DNA of 64,000 nt from Oxytricha trifallax (Eukaryota; Ciliophora; Spirotrichea; Sporadotrichida; Oxytrichidae): assembly GCA_000711775.1 (NCBI GenBank), contig ARYC01000265.1:62001-126000 (forward strand), given 5' to 3'. The notes below the pieces were generated by a model. That model was not told the DNA's origin. It did not search any database and saw nothing but the letters and a program-made list of their open reading frames with translations. How positions within the stretch are numbered: position 1 is the stretch's first letter; the number at the start of each line of letters is the position of its first letter. This document shows, one piece after another, positions 22,308 through 33,751 of this stretch. The position numbers and the translations under genes are program-made.

Positions 22308-25300
22308 TCATATTCTATAATATTTTATAACATGGCATCTTTTTTATAATCCAAACTATTGAAACTAAAAGAGAATTTAATCATTTATATCTTCAAATTT
22401 AATAAACTTTGTTGAAAAAATATTAGCTGTTTTTTAGGTTTAATTTGTGTCTCTTATCTTTTTTAATTTGGGGTCATTTTATAGATTGTCAAGCTGGTTC
22501 TTTGATTAACTAAATTATGAAAAATCAGTCATATCTTCAAGCTCCTTAAAATTCTTGATCTTATTATTTTAAAAATAAAAATTAGAAAGTGGTAAAAATA
22601 ATTATTCAAATTTTATAGTATATTTAGTTTATAATTATTATAAAAATACAGAAAATATAAGTTTGACTCATGTGAGATTTAATTTTAATCACATAATTTT
22701 TATTCATGTAAAAATAGAAAGAAATTAATTGTAAATAATAATAAATGATAGTTTACAATTTATAATTTGTATAAGTCGATTGATAAAAATAAAATAAATC
22801 CTAATAAAAATAAATAGTTTCGTAGATATTATTTCTGTGTATTAAAAAAATCTTAACTACCCAAAGTTTTTATTAGTGGCAATATGAAAAAAATATCATC
22901 ATTAAATTATTTGAAGAACTTTTCCTAATCCCTAAAATGAGTTATATCTAATTAAAAATATCGTTGCCTTCTTATCCTAAATGACTTTAGCTCTCGTTTT
23001 CATAATTATTTTCATTTTATTTAAAATTATGAGAATCAAAGTCGAGCTTTTTCCCATCTTCTTAATAAAAATGATTCTCGAATATTTAACTTTTCTTTGA
23101 ACATTCTTCAGTTATTTTTTTATCTATGTTTACAAAGAAGAGAAGCACTTGATATTTTGACCTTCTTATTTTTAGTATAATGGGGCTGATAGCTAACAAT
23201 ATTACTAATATGGCAGCAATCAATAAATTACAAATTATATGAGATATGACCTTAAAATATCAAAGACTTAGTACTTTTAATGAATGCTTATCATACTCAT
23301 AATGAGAATTTTCTATTAGCCATTTTCTTTCAATTGATGAGTTGAGATATCTAAAAATAGTTAAACTTGTAGCTCAGCATTTTTATCGATGGCATTTATG
23401 AAATTATAGAACACGAAGAATATTTGCTGATTCATTTGAAGCATTTCTTAGCTTGTGTTCATTGGAGCTACGCTTCTTATAAAATTACTCTAGTAGTCAG
23501 AGAAGATATAGGTTGAGGAGTTAATGTTTGTTAATCTGATTTTGTCGACTTTAGTTATAATTTCTAGAATGTTAAAAATCATGATTACAAGAAATAAAAA
23601 AAACTATAAAATGTTACTCAGGAGGAGCTTTATTGCAATACTTGTAGTTTATCTCTGAGTTTCAATAAGTCCTTGCTAATTTACATTTGAGAGAATAATT
23701 TCATATCTGAGAGAGTTGTAAGTGTTTATTATATTATCCTATTCTTCTACAACTTCAATGTCAAATTAATCTATATTTTGTTGCATTTTCTAAATTTCAT
23801 CCATTTAGCTCACAACTTTATTTCTAATGAAAGAATTGTAATTAAAATCGTTGTCATTAAACTTATTAATAAAATTAAACTAGTTTTAGTGAATTTAATA
23901 TCTGCCCTAATATAATATTATAAAACTAAAATCAAAACTTATCTTTCCAGATAAGAGAGTTTGATAGTAAACTTTTATTTTCAATGCCCATATTGAAATT
24001 TATTAATGATCTTAGCAAATTCATTGAATTGCAAGTGACAATTATTTTGTTGAGTTGATACACTATATTATCTATATTTATGCTTGTGTGAGAAGACTCA
24101 GTTATATACAGTCCCATGATTACAGCGCTTATTATTTATAAGTTATCAATGATTTGAGGTAAGTAAATTAATAAAAAATTAATAAAATATGAAAGGGTAT
24201 AATTATAGGTTTCTAAATAAATAATTATTTACATTAATTATTGATATTATGATTTTTTATGATCTAGTAATAAGTTATGTTGTTTTTTTTTCTAAAAAAA
24301 ATTACGTCCATTTATCTTAATCTTTCGACAATTTATAATAGGCAAAATTAAAATTTATAGCAATAAAAGTAAATAGTTAGTTGAAAATTAAAATATAGAC
24401 TTAAATGATTATTATTAAAATTAGATAGATTTGAAATAAAAAATTCAATTATGGATAGGGAATATCATTATGGAGAAAATGAGTACAGCAACTAAAAGCA
24501 ATATTTGCTTAAGTATTTTGGGTGTTCTACTATCGTTTCTTATGAGTGAGTCTATGTCTTTTTCAATAAATTCATTCATAAGTTTTCTAGAATTACTACT
24601 GCTAGTTGAGCTCCCACTTCTTTCATCTCCATTGCCTATTCTTGCCATTAACTCTTGTACATCCACATCAGCTTGCTAAACTGTTAATTAAGGCTTTTCA
24701 GCAAGTGTAAACTCGATTTAATTTGGATCAATCATTTATAAAACAGAATCCCCTAATATTTCTACAAAGAAATACTTCATTGCAAGAATCGATTTATGAT
24801 AAATAGAGACCATTTTTAAACAAACATCCATTTATTCATCTTGTGAGTCGTTATCATTTGTGGTTTTAACCCAGGTATGGGTTTGAATACCTTTTGATGA
24901 GAAACCTCTCATTTTTCTGAAAGCTTAAGTCTCATAAAAAAATAAAATATGCTTTCATCTTAGGAGAAGTCAGGGTTGATATGGGTAATAATTTCTTTAT
25001 TATGAGACATCTCTAGCTAATCTATTCTGAAATTAAATAATTACTCGATTTAAATGGACTCTTGAGGAGAACTAACATTCTATAAAACTGTTTATAAAGG
25101 GATTCCTAAAAGCTTTGTTACAGACGGAGTAATCTCGGTTATAGTTCCACATTCGTCAGTAAGGAAGCAAAGTATCTCATTGTGATTGTACTTCTTTTTA
25201 TTTGTGAAAGGATAAGCATGCTTAACTTTATTCATTACAGCTACAAATACATGCCCATAGACCTTGTCATAGTGAAACTTAATATATACTTTCATTGGAA

Positions 25301-28300
25301 TAATATATCCCTCAGAATTTTTCATGAATAAATACTACTGTCTTTAAATGAATCTAGTAACTCCATTTTCCCTGAATATGCTTATGAAATGATTATGTTT
25401 TTCTGAGATCAGGAGAGGCATTAGAACATTGATCATATTTCCTATAATTTGCTCTGGAAGATAGTTTAATAGAGCGCAAGCCTTTTAGTTCGCAAATAGT
25501 ATTTTTCCAAAACTTTAAAATGATCCGTTTACCATAATAAACCCTGCTTTATCAACATCCAAATTTAGCATCTCTTAATAATTCTCCTTAATTGTTCTAT
25601 TCATGTTTCTTATTTATTTCATCTTATGCATGAACTCTTCATGCAAATCGTTGCTATTTAATAACCTTAAACATTATTATATTTAAAAAGTTCTTATTAT
25701 CAATATGTTTACGAATTTGTTGAAATTTGCATATAAGTAATATAAGCTGCAGTTTCTCTTATCAATCCCCAAATCACAAAGCTAGTTAAATTTAGATTTA
25801 GTTTTCTTTATCATGTCCGAAGTATTAACACCTGCTTTGTATAGACTATCGATATCGATGCTTTAAGAATTCCTTAGCATACTCCAAAAGTTATAATTGG
25901 AAAAAATCATTTAAAATGTAATTAAAGCTGAAATATACCAAAATTTTTCTTTGTTATATTCAATAAATAGCTTGTTTCTTTATTAAAATCGTAGAATTCT
26001 TAATAAGCAGAGTTATGAATTGTAAGTTTTTCTACATCTAATAAATCTTCATCATTAGCTTTAAATAAAAGATTAGCTTATTCAATCATGAACTGTTAAT
26101 CAATTAGAAACATAGTGTAATTTAGTAAGCTCGTATTTTTTACATTAATCTTTGTCAAAGTCTAATAACACAGGTACTTCTTTTTTTTGATAAAGAGCTC
26201 AAAATAAGCTTTAAACATCATCATTTTCAAGTTATTAGAGTAAAATTCACTGTAGTATTTTACTTTTTCATAGAGGATGTTTACTAAAGTTTATATTTTA
26301 ATGCTTTAATAGTCTAAATAGTCTAGCTATTCATCCTCTTCTGCAGCTTTAAGCAATGTTTATAGTTAAATAGACAATCAAAACCCCAAAACCCCTTAGT
26401 GAGGTTTATAAGTGCTTTGATTTGTAGGGTATAGTTGGGGTCTTATTGGGGTTAGTAGACAAAATGCAGGTTTTATCTTAATTTAATGAATATTTAATGA
26501 ACTTTAGTTTACTTAAATCATACAAATTTTATCTGCTTGTCTTTATAATATCTTTTGAACCTTGCTCTCTCAAGTGGGTCAAGTATGTCATATAATGTTT
26601 ACCGAGGATAGTTAGGAGCTCTCACGATTATCATCTCTACTATGCTTTTAATTTCTTAGCAGACATCTTCTTACTTTATATGTTTCTGAGCCAAACTTAT
26701 TGATTATTTTTCATGCTTTGTACCAAAGTAAGACATACATTCCATGTCACTTTCTAATATTATTGCTGCTACTGCCCAAACATCCCATTAAACAGAACCA
26801 TTAGTCCACTTCTCTCTTATTGGGAAGTAACCTGGAGTACCAAGTACCTGTGCTAAAGTGACAATCTCCTATCTTAAAGCTCTATTGAAATCGATAACCA
26901 CTACTTCTAAAGGGCAGAGATTTAGCATAACGTTTTCAGGCTTCAAATCTCTATGAACATATCCAAGTTCATGCAACTCCTTAACACCCTGAATCATATC
27001 TGAGAGTATATCGTTTAAATCATCAGGGTATCTATTGTGATATAGGTAGTCTCTCAGAGTCATCTCAAATTTCTTTAGCCTTAATGCGATGAAACCATAA
27101 CTTAAAATAACACCATTTAGCTTAAGCAAATTCTTGCAGTCTTTTCTTTAGGCCTCTCTAAGTACCATGTATTCATTAGCAAACTCGTTCTAATACTGTT
27201 GGTTCTTAATAAGATAACTGAATGGATACACCTTGTATGCATACTCATCAACTACTATGATCTTTGCTTTTGCAGGCACGTTTATATTCAAGTAGTTTTC
27301 AATACAAGTGCTGAGATCAACTGCATTTAATGCAGGTATATTCATAGCCTTCGCTTAGAAGCATGCTAAAATTGTATTACCTGCTGGCTGGTTCATCGAT
27401 TCATATCGCTTCTGTCTCTTGAGTTTCTCTTGCTGCTCTCTTTATGACTCAAGAGTATTAGATTTTCTTTTAGCTGGCACTAGTTTTTTAGTCTCTTAAT
27501 CTTCAATCAAGAACTCACTGAGGTGATGCTTTTGCATATGCCTTTTAACTTTAGCTGAGTGAGTATATGATTTCATGCATGTCGTACACTAATACCTACC
27601 ATCTACCTTTTCATGCTTGAAATAGATCTTGGCTTTGCCAGAGTGTACCTCTTTAAGGTGTCTCTTCAAGCTTTGTTCAGTTGAGAAATGATTCTAGCAG
27701 TCTTCACATTAATATGTTTTTATCTTTTCGATTGGTTGCTGTTCTTTTAGCTCCTCAACATAATCAATTTAAGTTTAAACCCCTATCTCTGCGCTCTCCC
27801 TCTGGTTTAATACTTCTATGATAAAAACCTCTGCTTCAAATTCAAGAGCTCTTAGCTCTACCTCCCTCTCAACATAAATGATTTCAGGCTTTTTAGTGGA
27901 GCCAAAGTTGAGCATTGATTGACCTGCTCCTAAAAGTGCCGCTCTACGATTTAAGTTGACCGCCATGTTTAAATTCAAATTTAAATTTCTATTATAAAGC
28001 TCTTAAAACCTCTATAGCTATATCTGGACTCTATAGGAGTTGCTACAGCATTAATGATGGTTTGATCTAAGCTCTAAGACTTCATATTTATACTCAGTTT
28101 ATAACTATAATTTTGTAATATTACTCATAATAATTTTGATTCTGGTACCAACTCAGATAAAGTTCAGGTTGGTACTGATACCAATTAAGTTTTAAACCAG
28201 ATTGAAACTTTTCAATTAAAACCTCAATGGATTAAAACTAGGTACAAATTAAGTTTTGGTACAATTAAATTGGTACAATTAAACTTAAACGAATTTAGTA

Positions 28301-31300
28301 CCGGTACTAATTAAATTTAAACAAATCTAGTACTAATTTAATGGAACTAAATTGATAAAAATGGAGCTCCATCTCCGAAGTTTGTTACAGCTTCTGCGAA
28401 CTTTCTCCACGTATGTTTACAGGGTTGACTCCTATAAGATGCCCATATTTAATAGTAAGTTTTTAAACAATAGGATCCAGAAGTCTATAAATTATAATTT
28501 GAAAATCATTAATAGGAAGAGGAACAAAGATGGAATCACTCAATGATCAAATGAAAAGAGTCGAGGCTCAAGAAATGATCTCAAGATTCAGAAATAAAGA
28601 AGATCTCTATCGATACCTAACTTTACATGGTAAGATAAATAGACGAATATTAACATATTAAACAGTTGGTTTATTCCTTCCAACGATGGAAGGTACCAAA
28701 ATTTCATTCTTAAAAGCAATACTTTGCGACGAGAAGAAAGCTTTTAAAAACAAAGAGATTAAACTAATAGAAATTCCGAACTACCCTGAGATTTCAGTCA
28801 CTAATCTTTATGAGGATGCCATGTAAGATGAGGAAGTGGCAGTTTACCTTCCTACAAAGAAACAACTCTCTAATAAACTACCAGAGAGGAACTTTTTCTT
28901 TGGTGTTCTTGGTACAATAAAAGAGGAGTATCTCAGAGAAATAATTGAAGAAGCACATAAGAAACGATATTCTATCTCTCCTGAAGACTAGAAAAAGCAA
29001 GGCATTCTAATAAGCTCAGCTTGGCTAGAGGAACTTAAGAAGCATCCTTATCTTTCAAGTAAGCTTTGACATATAACTTTGCAGGAAAATCTGGCACTGG
29101 TATATATCTTATGAAAGAGCATGCAAAGGTTCACAGAGAAAGAAAGTCGCAGACAATTTATGAGGTGAGCAAGAGGCTTTATAAAGATGTCTAAAAACCA
29201 GATGAAATGAACATAGATGCAGGAGCTGGCACTAAGAGAAGAAATATGGGCCCAAGCAAGCCATAAGAAGAGGAGAAGAAAGAGAAGCCAAACCCCTTTA
29301 TGGGCCAATTTAATATGTGAACTTATTCATTCATTTAAATCTAAAACTTATTTATAAACATTCATTCTTCCCTCTCTCGCACAAACTGTTGTCTTATCTA
29401 CGCTCACTCTCTTACAGCTGCTTTGAATTAAGTCTACTGTATCGATGGGCAAGTCATGCATAAGATGATACAGCAGCAGCTTCTTGTAGTGAGTCTTGAT
29501 TTAACTCCAGTAGAATTCAATTCCATTAAATTATGGGCTATAAGGAACGTTGTATACAGGAGTTATGTTTAACTCTTCATAAGCTTTCTTAGATTCCTTA
29601 GTCTTATGAACTGAGAGGTTATCAACAAACAGGATGATCTCTTGGTTACTATACTTCTCTCTGAGCTTATGTAGGAACTCTATATACTACTCTCGCTTAA
29701 TAGAGCGAGGGTGAATAACATAACTCTCTAAGCCTGAATCTTCACTTATACCAGCTAAAATTGCATGGGTGACTACCTTCACTTTTTAATCATAGACTTC
29801 TATATTATCATACTTCTTATACCAAGACTTATTAATAAAGGTGTTGAATGTAAACACTGCTTCATCAGCGTGTATGAACTTGATGTTATTAGTAATAGCT
29901 CTCTGCATTTAATCATATATATAGTTTAAATTATTACTATAAAATGGCACTGTAAAATCAATCACTCTCTTCACTCTGTTGACAGTCTTGAAAGTAATAC
30001 CATTTCTTCTATAAATGTTGGCTATAGTCTAAGGAGAGATGCGCATATCAGGAAACTTGCGATGAAACATTACAGCTCGCTAGTCTAGAGGAAAGTGTGC
30101 CCAATACTTTAAAGTCTTAGAGTCACAGAGGTAGTCAATATGGTGCTGTGAGAACTTTTATTTTCTAGCAGGATGCTTTCAAGTACCAGAATTAAAATGC
30201 TAAACAGCTAACATGCAGTGATACCTAACAGTAGAGGCACTCTTGTGTAAGAGCTTTGCTATAGCTGCATAATTCAATACTGGTTTGACTTAATCTATAT
30301 TAATACTCGTACCATACCTAAGCTTAAGCAGTAAATCTAAATATTTCTCATCATAAATAGACCCTAAATTTCGCTAATTTCTATTTCTCATTTTGCAAAT
30401 TGGCCTAATTTCTCTACTAACCCAAATAAGACCCCAACTATACCCTACAAATCAAAGCACTTATAAACCTCACTAAGGGGTTTTGGGGTTTTGAATAAGC
30501 TGAGATCTTTTTCATTTTGATTTTTAACTTTTTCTTTCTTTCCTTGTAAAACAAGCTATTCATTAGTAAATAGTGTATTTAAAGTTCCCCTTTTATAAGA
30601 TCTCATTTCTTCTTCCACCAATTCTCGCTCTCTCATATTAGCATCATCAACCCCATAACTCCCCTAAACTATTTGTACTTTGGGTAATTTAATCATCAGA
30701 TTTTGAATAACATTATCCGTTTTATTTTAATCATCATCAGCAAAACGCTAAGAATTGTAGACGTTTTCATTTTATATAAAACCACATTAATCAATTAAGA
30801 AGCGAGGGTTAGAGTAAATAAGAATTAAAATATAAGTTAATTTTTATTTATTAAAATTTAATGTTTGAGCTAATTATTAAAACTATTGGCTTTATTAACA
30901 GCCCTTATAAAATAATCCAATCATGATGTGTAAATTTTATTTTAGCTAAATTTAAGCAAATAATAAATACTTGTTAAAATAATTGTTGATCAATGAGGCT
31001 TTATCTTCTTTGAATATTTAAGGATTTTTGAAGGTAATGGAATTGACAGCATCTGAATTTTGATTATATTAACTATAAACTAGTACTTTACTAGATCCCT
31101 AAATGTGATTTAAATCTTTTTAGTTTAGTTTTTGGCTATGCAAATTGCTTAATTCGCTTTAATTTTAACTTGTTTGATCATCCTAAGCGTTTTTCATTTA
31201 AAATAATTACATTTATTATTGATTTTGGTTTTATACTTTTTTGATTTAATTTTAGTGATATTATTAAAGTATAATGATTTATATAAGCCAATGTAAGTAT

Positions 31301-33751
31301 ATTTTTAATATATAATCTGTTATAGATGCAAATGAAATATTTTATGGCTTGTTATTCTAGATTAAAAATATAATATGTGACTAAAACCTCAAAATGTATT
31401 TACATGTGAAATACAAGAGCATTTAATTAATAGTTTTTACCCTTTTAAATGCCTATCATAACAGGCAAATAATTATAAATATTCCTAAAATAAATTTGTT
31501 CAATTTAATTATTATTCAATTATATTATTATCTTAAGCTTTCAATTTCAATTCCATTATATCTGCGATTTTATTTCTCATATTTTAGGCGCAGTTATGTA
31601 TTTAAAGATTTGCTAGCAATCATGCTTTTTTCATAATCAATGCAAAAACAAGAACTATTCTTCTAACAATATTCTTAATGTGATATTAATAAACCATTTA
31701 GTTATCTTAAGCAATCAGGATTATTATAGGACTCAAGTATCACATTTGAGTAAAAATGCAATGCTTACTCGACCTCAGACACTGATTTTAATTCTTAATT
31801 TAGGAGTTTTAGCTTCAAATTTTCTTAACGATTGCTAATAATTATATTAACAAAAATTGGAGCAAAGAATGATAGAAAGAAGATTGCCAAAGTAACATCG
31901 TAATTAAATCCTATAAGAAGCTCCAGTATCAACAAAGAGTACTGTGCAAAAAGAACAGTAGAACCGAAAATTTGTATTTATTGCACTATCTTATTGTGGT
32001 AAACTTTCATAAAAACACATCAATGCATTAAGTAATTTAATTAGCTAAATATGGTTTATGGAAGTATCAATATTTCACTAATCATTATAAAACCCTAAAT
32101 AATGAACAGCATAGCTATCGCTAAATTAGGTATCTTTATGACAAGACATATCGATTAAGATAGTTTAAATATGGATTTAGCATAGGGTATGAAAGTATGT
32201 TACATACACCAAGGGAGCACCTGAGGCATCTTTATTCTCACATTATAAAAAATTATTATATTAAAATTTAACTTAATTTACCTGTAAAGAACTTTAACAG
32301 AATCTATATGTTGAGAGACACTTAACAGGTACAGATCTTTAAATTCTTTAGATGTCTTATTATTTTAAAAGATAAAATATAAGGAGACTTAAAATTTGAG
32401 CTTATCACCTTAATATTTTATTAAGTAAAATTAATAGAGAAAAATGATTCAAACTGGATTATCATTTGTATCTTTTATAAATTTGGGGTCATAAGGTTGA
32501 AAAGTATTAGGGAAATTTTTTAAAATTTTAGCCTCTTTATTTAATGGAATTGATATCTCTTGAAGATCTTCTCCCTTTTATTAAATTTTAATATATACTA
32601 TCTATCTATACTTGTAAAGATAGGGGTGAGTACCACTTCCAAAAATATAGATGCAAATATAGCTACTAAGCAGCCAGCGTAAAACAAAATTCTGCTTGAT
32701 AATGCCATATCTGTGTTTCTGAAAAAGTATATTAAGAAAATCATTTTTGGAGTAAACATGACTTTGTTTACAAACTAAAATACGAAAGATAGAACTTTTG
32801 AAAGAACATTGGATTATTTGGCCTTTTCCGGACTATCACATTTTAAAGCAATTAAAACCATCGAAGTATAAATGAATATGTTCTTGCATATAACAAAGAG
32901 AACAAAAACTGTTTGAAAATAGATATTGAAGCTTATATCATTTAACATTTTGTCAGTGAATAGACCTATATCCTTGAAAATGTCAAATATTGAGTGATGG
33001 ATTGATGAGTCTTCGTAGTCTTTATTAGTATGGTACTAAGAAACTTGTATGAGAAAGAGTAAAAATAGTTCAATATTTTCAATAATCAAAAGCACGTAAA
33101 GCATTGAGTAAAAATTTAAATATTTACCATGAATAAGAAATTAATCAAGTTTTTCTCTATAGTATTAAAGTTATTATTGACTAATTAGATAATTAAAACT
33201 GCACTCCAAAACAAACGAGAGAGTAATTTGAGTTAGAGTGCGGTATAGAATGAATTAAATTATATATTAACAAATTATTTAAATAAGACATGTTGCTAAT
33301 TAAAGATTATATATAGATTAATTAATATTTAAGTTATTTATAATTTTTAGTTTTTTAACTATTAAAATTGATTAATTTTAAAAATCAAATATTTTATAAG
33401 TATGATTTGTAATAAAATAATAACAATAGCAAATTAAATAAAAATGAAATGAAGCAGCATGTCATATATAAATTATTTGTTAATATAAAATTTAATTCAT
33501 ACTATATCGCACTCTAATTCAAATTACTCTCTCGTTTGTTTTGGAGTGCGGTTTTAATTATTTAATTAGTCAATAATAAATTTAATACTCAAGAAAAAAA
33601 CTTGATTATTTTCTTATTCTTGGTAAATATTTTAATTTTTGGGGATTGGCCCGCTTACTATGTTATTTTTCAAAATACTATAGAAAACCCAGGCAAGCCT
33701 TTTTTTATCCTTGAACAATGATAAACCTGGATTCATAAGCTTTTAGCTCAT
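22308..33751 (-). CDS. Giant split gene: multi-TM PAS-domain protein
   Basis: Start ATG 33751 (MSQKLMNPGLSLFKDKKRLA); stop TGA 22308-22310. Coding blocks in order: 33751-33640; about 33290-32290 with several TM helices; about 32050-31520 (LIGFNYDVTLAIFFLSFFA, then NSSCFCIDYEK with a Cys cluster); 30830-30511; then, beyond the TBE, 26346 downward; a helical block; and a PAS-like domain near 25690-25090 (MLNLDVDKAGFIMVNG, LPEQIIGNMINVLMPLL, GTITEITPSVTKLLGIPL). A linker, TM (ILLLVAVLIFSIMIFP), loop, two further TMs and a Cys/Asn-rich tail follow. Multi-TM proteins with a central PAS module and CxC motif are common, uncharacterised ciliate membrane proteins; a sensory role is inferred. Block joints are approximate, and the ~0.7-kb gap at 30830-31520 reads as an IES. 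Confidence 0.7.
26379..26459 (+). repeat. TBE left terminal inverted repeat
   Basis: 81 bases matching the reverse complement of 30413-30493 with one visible mismatch. The outer 17 bases are C1A4C4A4C4, identical to hypotrich telomere repeats. Confidence 0.95.
26518..27966 (-). CDS. TBE 57-kDa protein: C2H2 zinc fingers plus protein-kinase-like domain
   Basis: ATG at 27966 (MAVNLNRRAALLGAGQSM); stop TGA 26518-26520; 482 codons. Two C2H2 fingers lie near residues 84-108 (CEDC..H....H) and about 125-150 (CTTC..H....H). The C-terminal half is kinase-like: HRDLKPEN from about residue 338 is the intact catalytic loop, and the metal-binding motif at about 359-361 is DFN instead of DFG. The zinc-finger plus kinase pairing is characteristic of the TBE 57-kDa ORF. 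DFN may reduce or change magnesium binding, although DFN kinases can be active. It is transcribed away from the 22-kDa gene, with which it shares a 560-base spacer. No in-frame TGA is seen, so it looks intact. Its role in transposition is unknown. Confidence 0.9.
27967..28529. promoter_or_regulatory. TBE divergent spacer with GGTAC-rich repeats
   Basis: The 560 bases between the divergent 57-kDa and 22-kDa genes contain a cluster (about 28140-28345) of short imperfect repeats built on GGTAC / TGGTACAATTAAA / GGTACTAATT. The cluster includes inverted pairs such as GGTACC-like sites. Position and density suggest a two-way promoter or protein-binding array; this is inference. Confidence 0.45.
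28530..29320 (+). CDS. TBE 22-kDa-type protein, one 26-nt intron
   Basis: ATG at 28530 (MESLNDQMKRVEAQEMISRF); stop TGA 29318-29320. A 26-nt intron at 29059-29084 (GTAAGC...TTTGCAG) removes a TGA and restores the frame into RKSGTGIYLMKEHAKVHRE. The spliced product has 254 residues. It is charged, with an N-terminal helix, a middle region rich in F, Y and L, and a K/E-rich tail ending NPFMGQFNM. It has no recognised domain. Its position between the kinase and transposase genes and its orientation match the second ORF of TBE elements. Its function is unknown. It ends 6 bases before the convergent transposase stop. Confidence 0.9.
29327..30391 (-). CDS. TBE 42-kDa transposase (IS630/Tc1-mariner DDE type)
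   Basis: ATG at 30391 (MRNRNQRNLGSIYDEKYL); stop TGA 29327-29329; 354 codons. An N-terminal helix-turn-helix region is followed by the catalytic domain: D176 in FIHADEAVF, D257 in ILFVDNLSVHK, and E292 in YSPQFNGIEFYW, giving D..D34E spacing as in Tc1/mariner-type enzymes. The YSPxxNxIE-W motif is diagnostic. A single in-frame TGA at codon 71 (30179-30181) lies where an Arg or similar would be expected, between the DNA-binding and catalytic parts. Otherwise the frame is intact. The TGA could be a true mutation, a sequencing error or, less likely, readthrough. The enzyme excises TBEs and may help eliminate germline DNA. Confidence 0.92.
30413..30493 (-). repeat. TBE right terminal inverted repeat
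   Basis: Inverted partner of 26379-26459. It lies only 21 bases upstream of the transposase ATG (30391), so the repeat is likely to include or abut its promoter. Confidence 0.95.
33112..33640. repeat. Imperfect inverted repeat carrying a duplicated coding segment
   Basis: The left arm (about 33112-33282) and right arm (about 33471-33640) are reverse complements over about 170 bases with scattered differences. They surround a 190-base AT-rich loop. Both arms encode, each on its own strand, nearly the same peptide (SFVLECSFNYLISQQ in the left arm, SFVLECGFNYLISQQ in the right). The left arm is the second coding block of the PAS gene. The right arm is an inverted copy lying between coding blocks 1 and 2. 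Confidence 0.7.

Larger units (their letters stand above)
26379..30493. mobile_element. TBE transposon, full length (4,115 bp)
   Basis: Both ends start CAAAACCCCAAAACCCC reading inward. They continue as inverted repeats of about 81 bp with a single visible mismatch, and the element is flanked by AAT at 26376-26378 and 30494-30496. Telomere-like ends, 4.1-kb length, a 3-bp ANT duplication and three genes (zinc-finger kinase, ~22-kDa protein, DDE transposase) are the known signature of telomere-bearing elements of Oxytricha-type ciliates. TBE transposases are reported to be needed for genome rearrangement in Oxytricha. Here all three genes are present; one in-frame TGA is seen in the transposase. 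Near-identical ends and largely open genes suggest a fairly recent insertion. Confidence 0.95.
26347..30510 (-). other. IES of the PAS gene with pointer AAAG, hosting the TBE
   Basis: Plus-strand CTTT occurs at 26347-26350 and 30507-30510 (AAAG on the coding strand). Joining the two coding blocks at this repeat gives a continuous frame ...NQNEK-AAEEDEQLDYLDY..., whereas reading through either side does not. Without the TBE and one copy of its AAT duplication, the IES would be about 42 bp. The pointer call rests on frame continuity. Confidence 0.6.
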
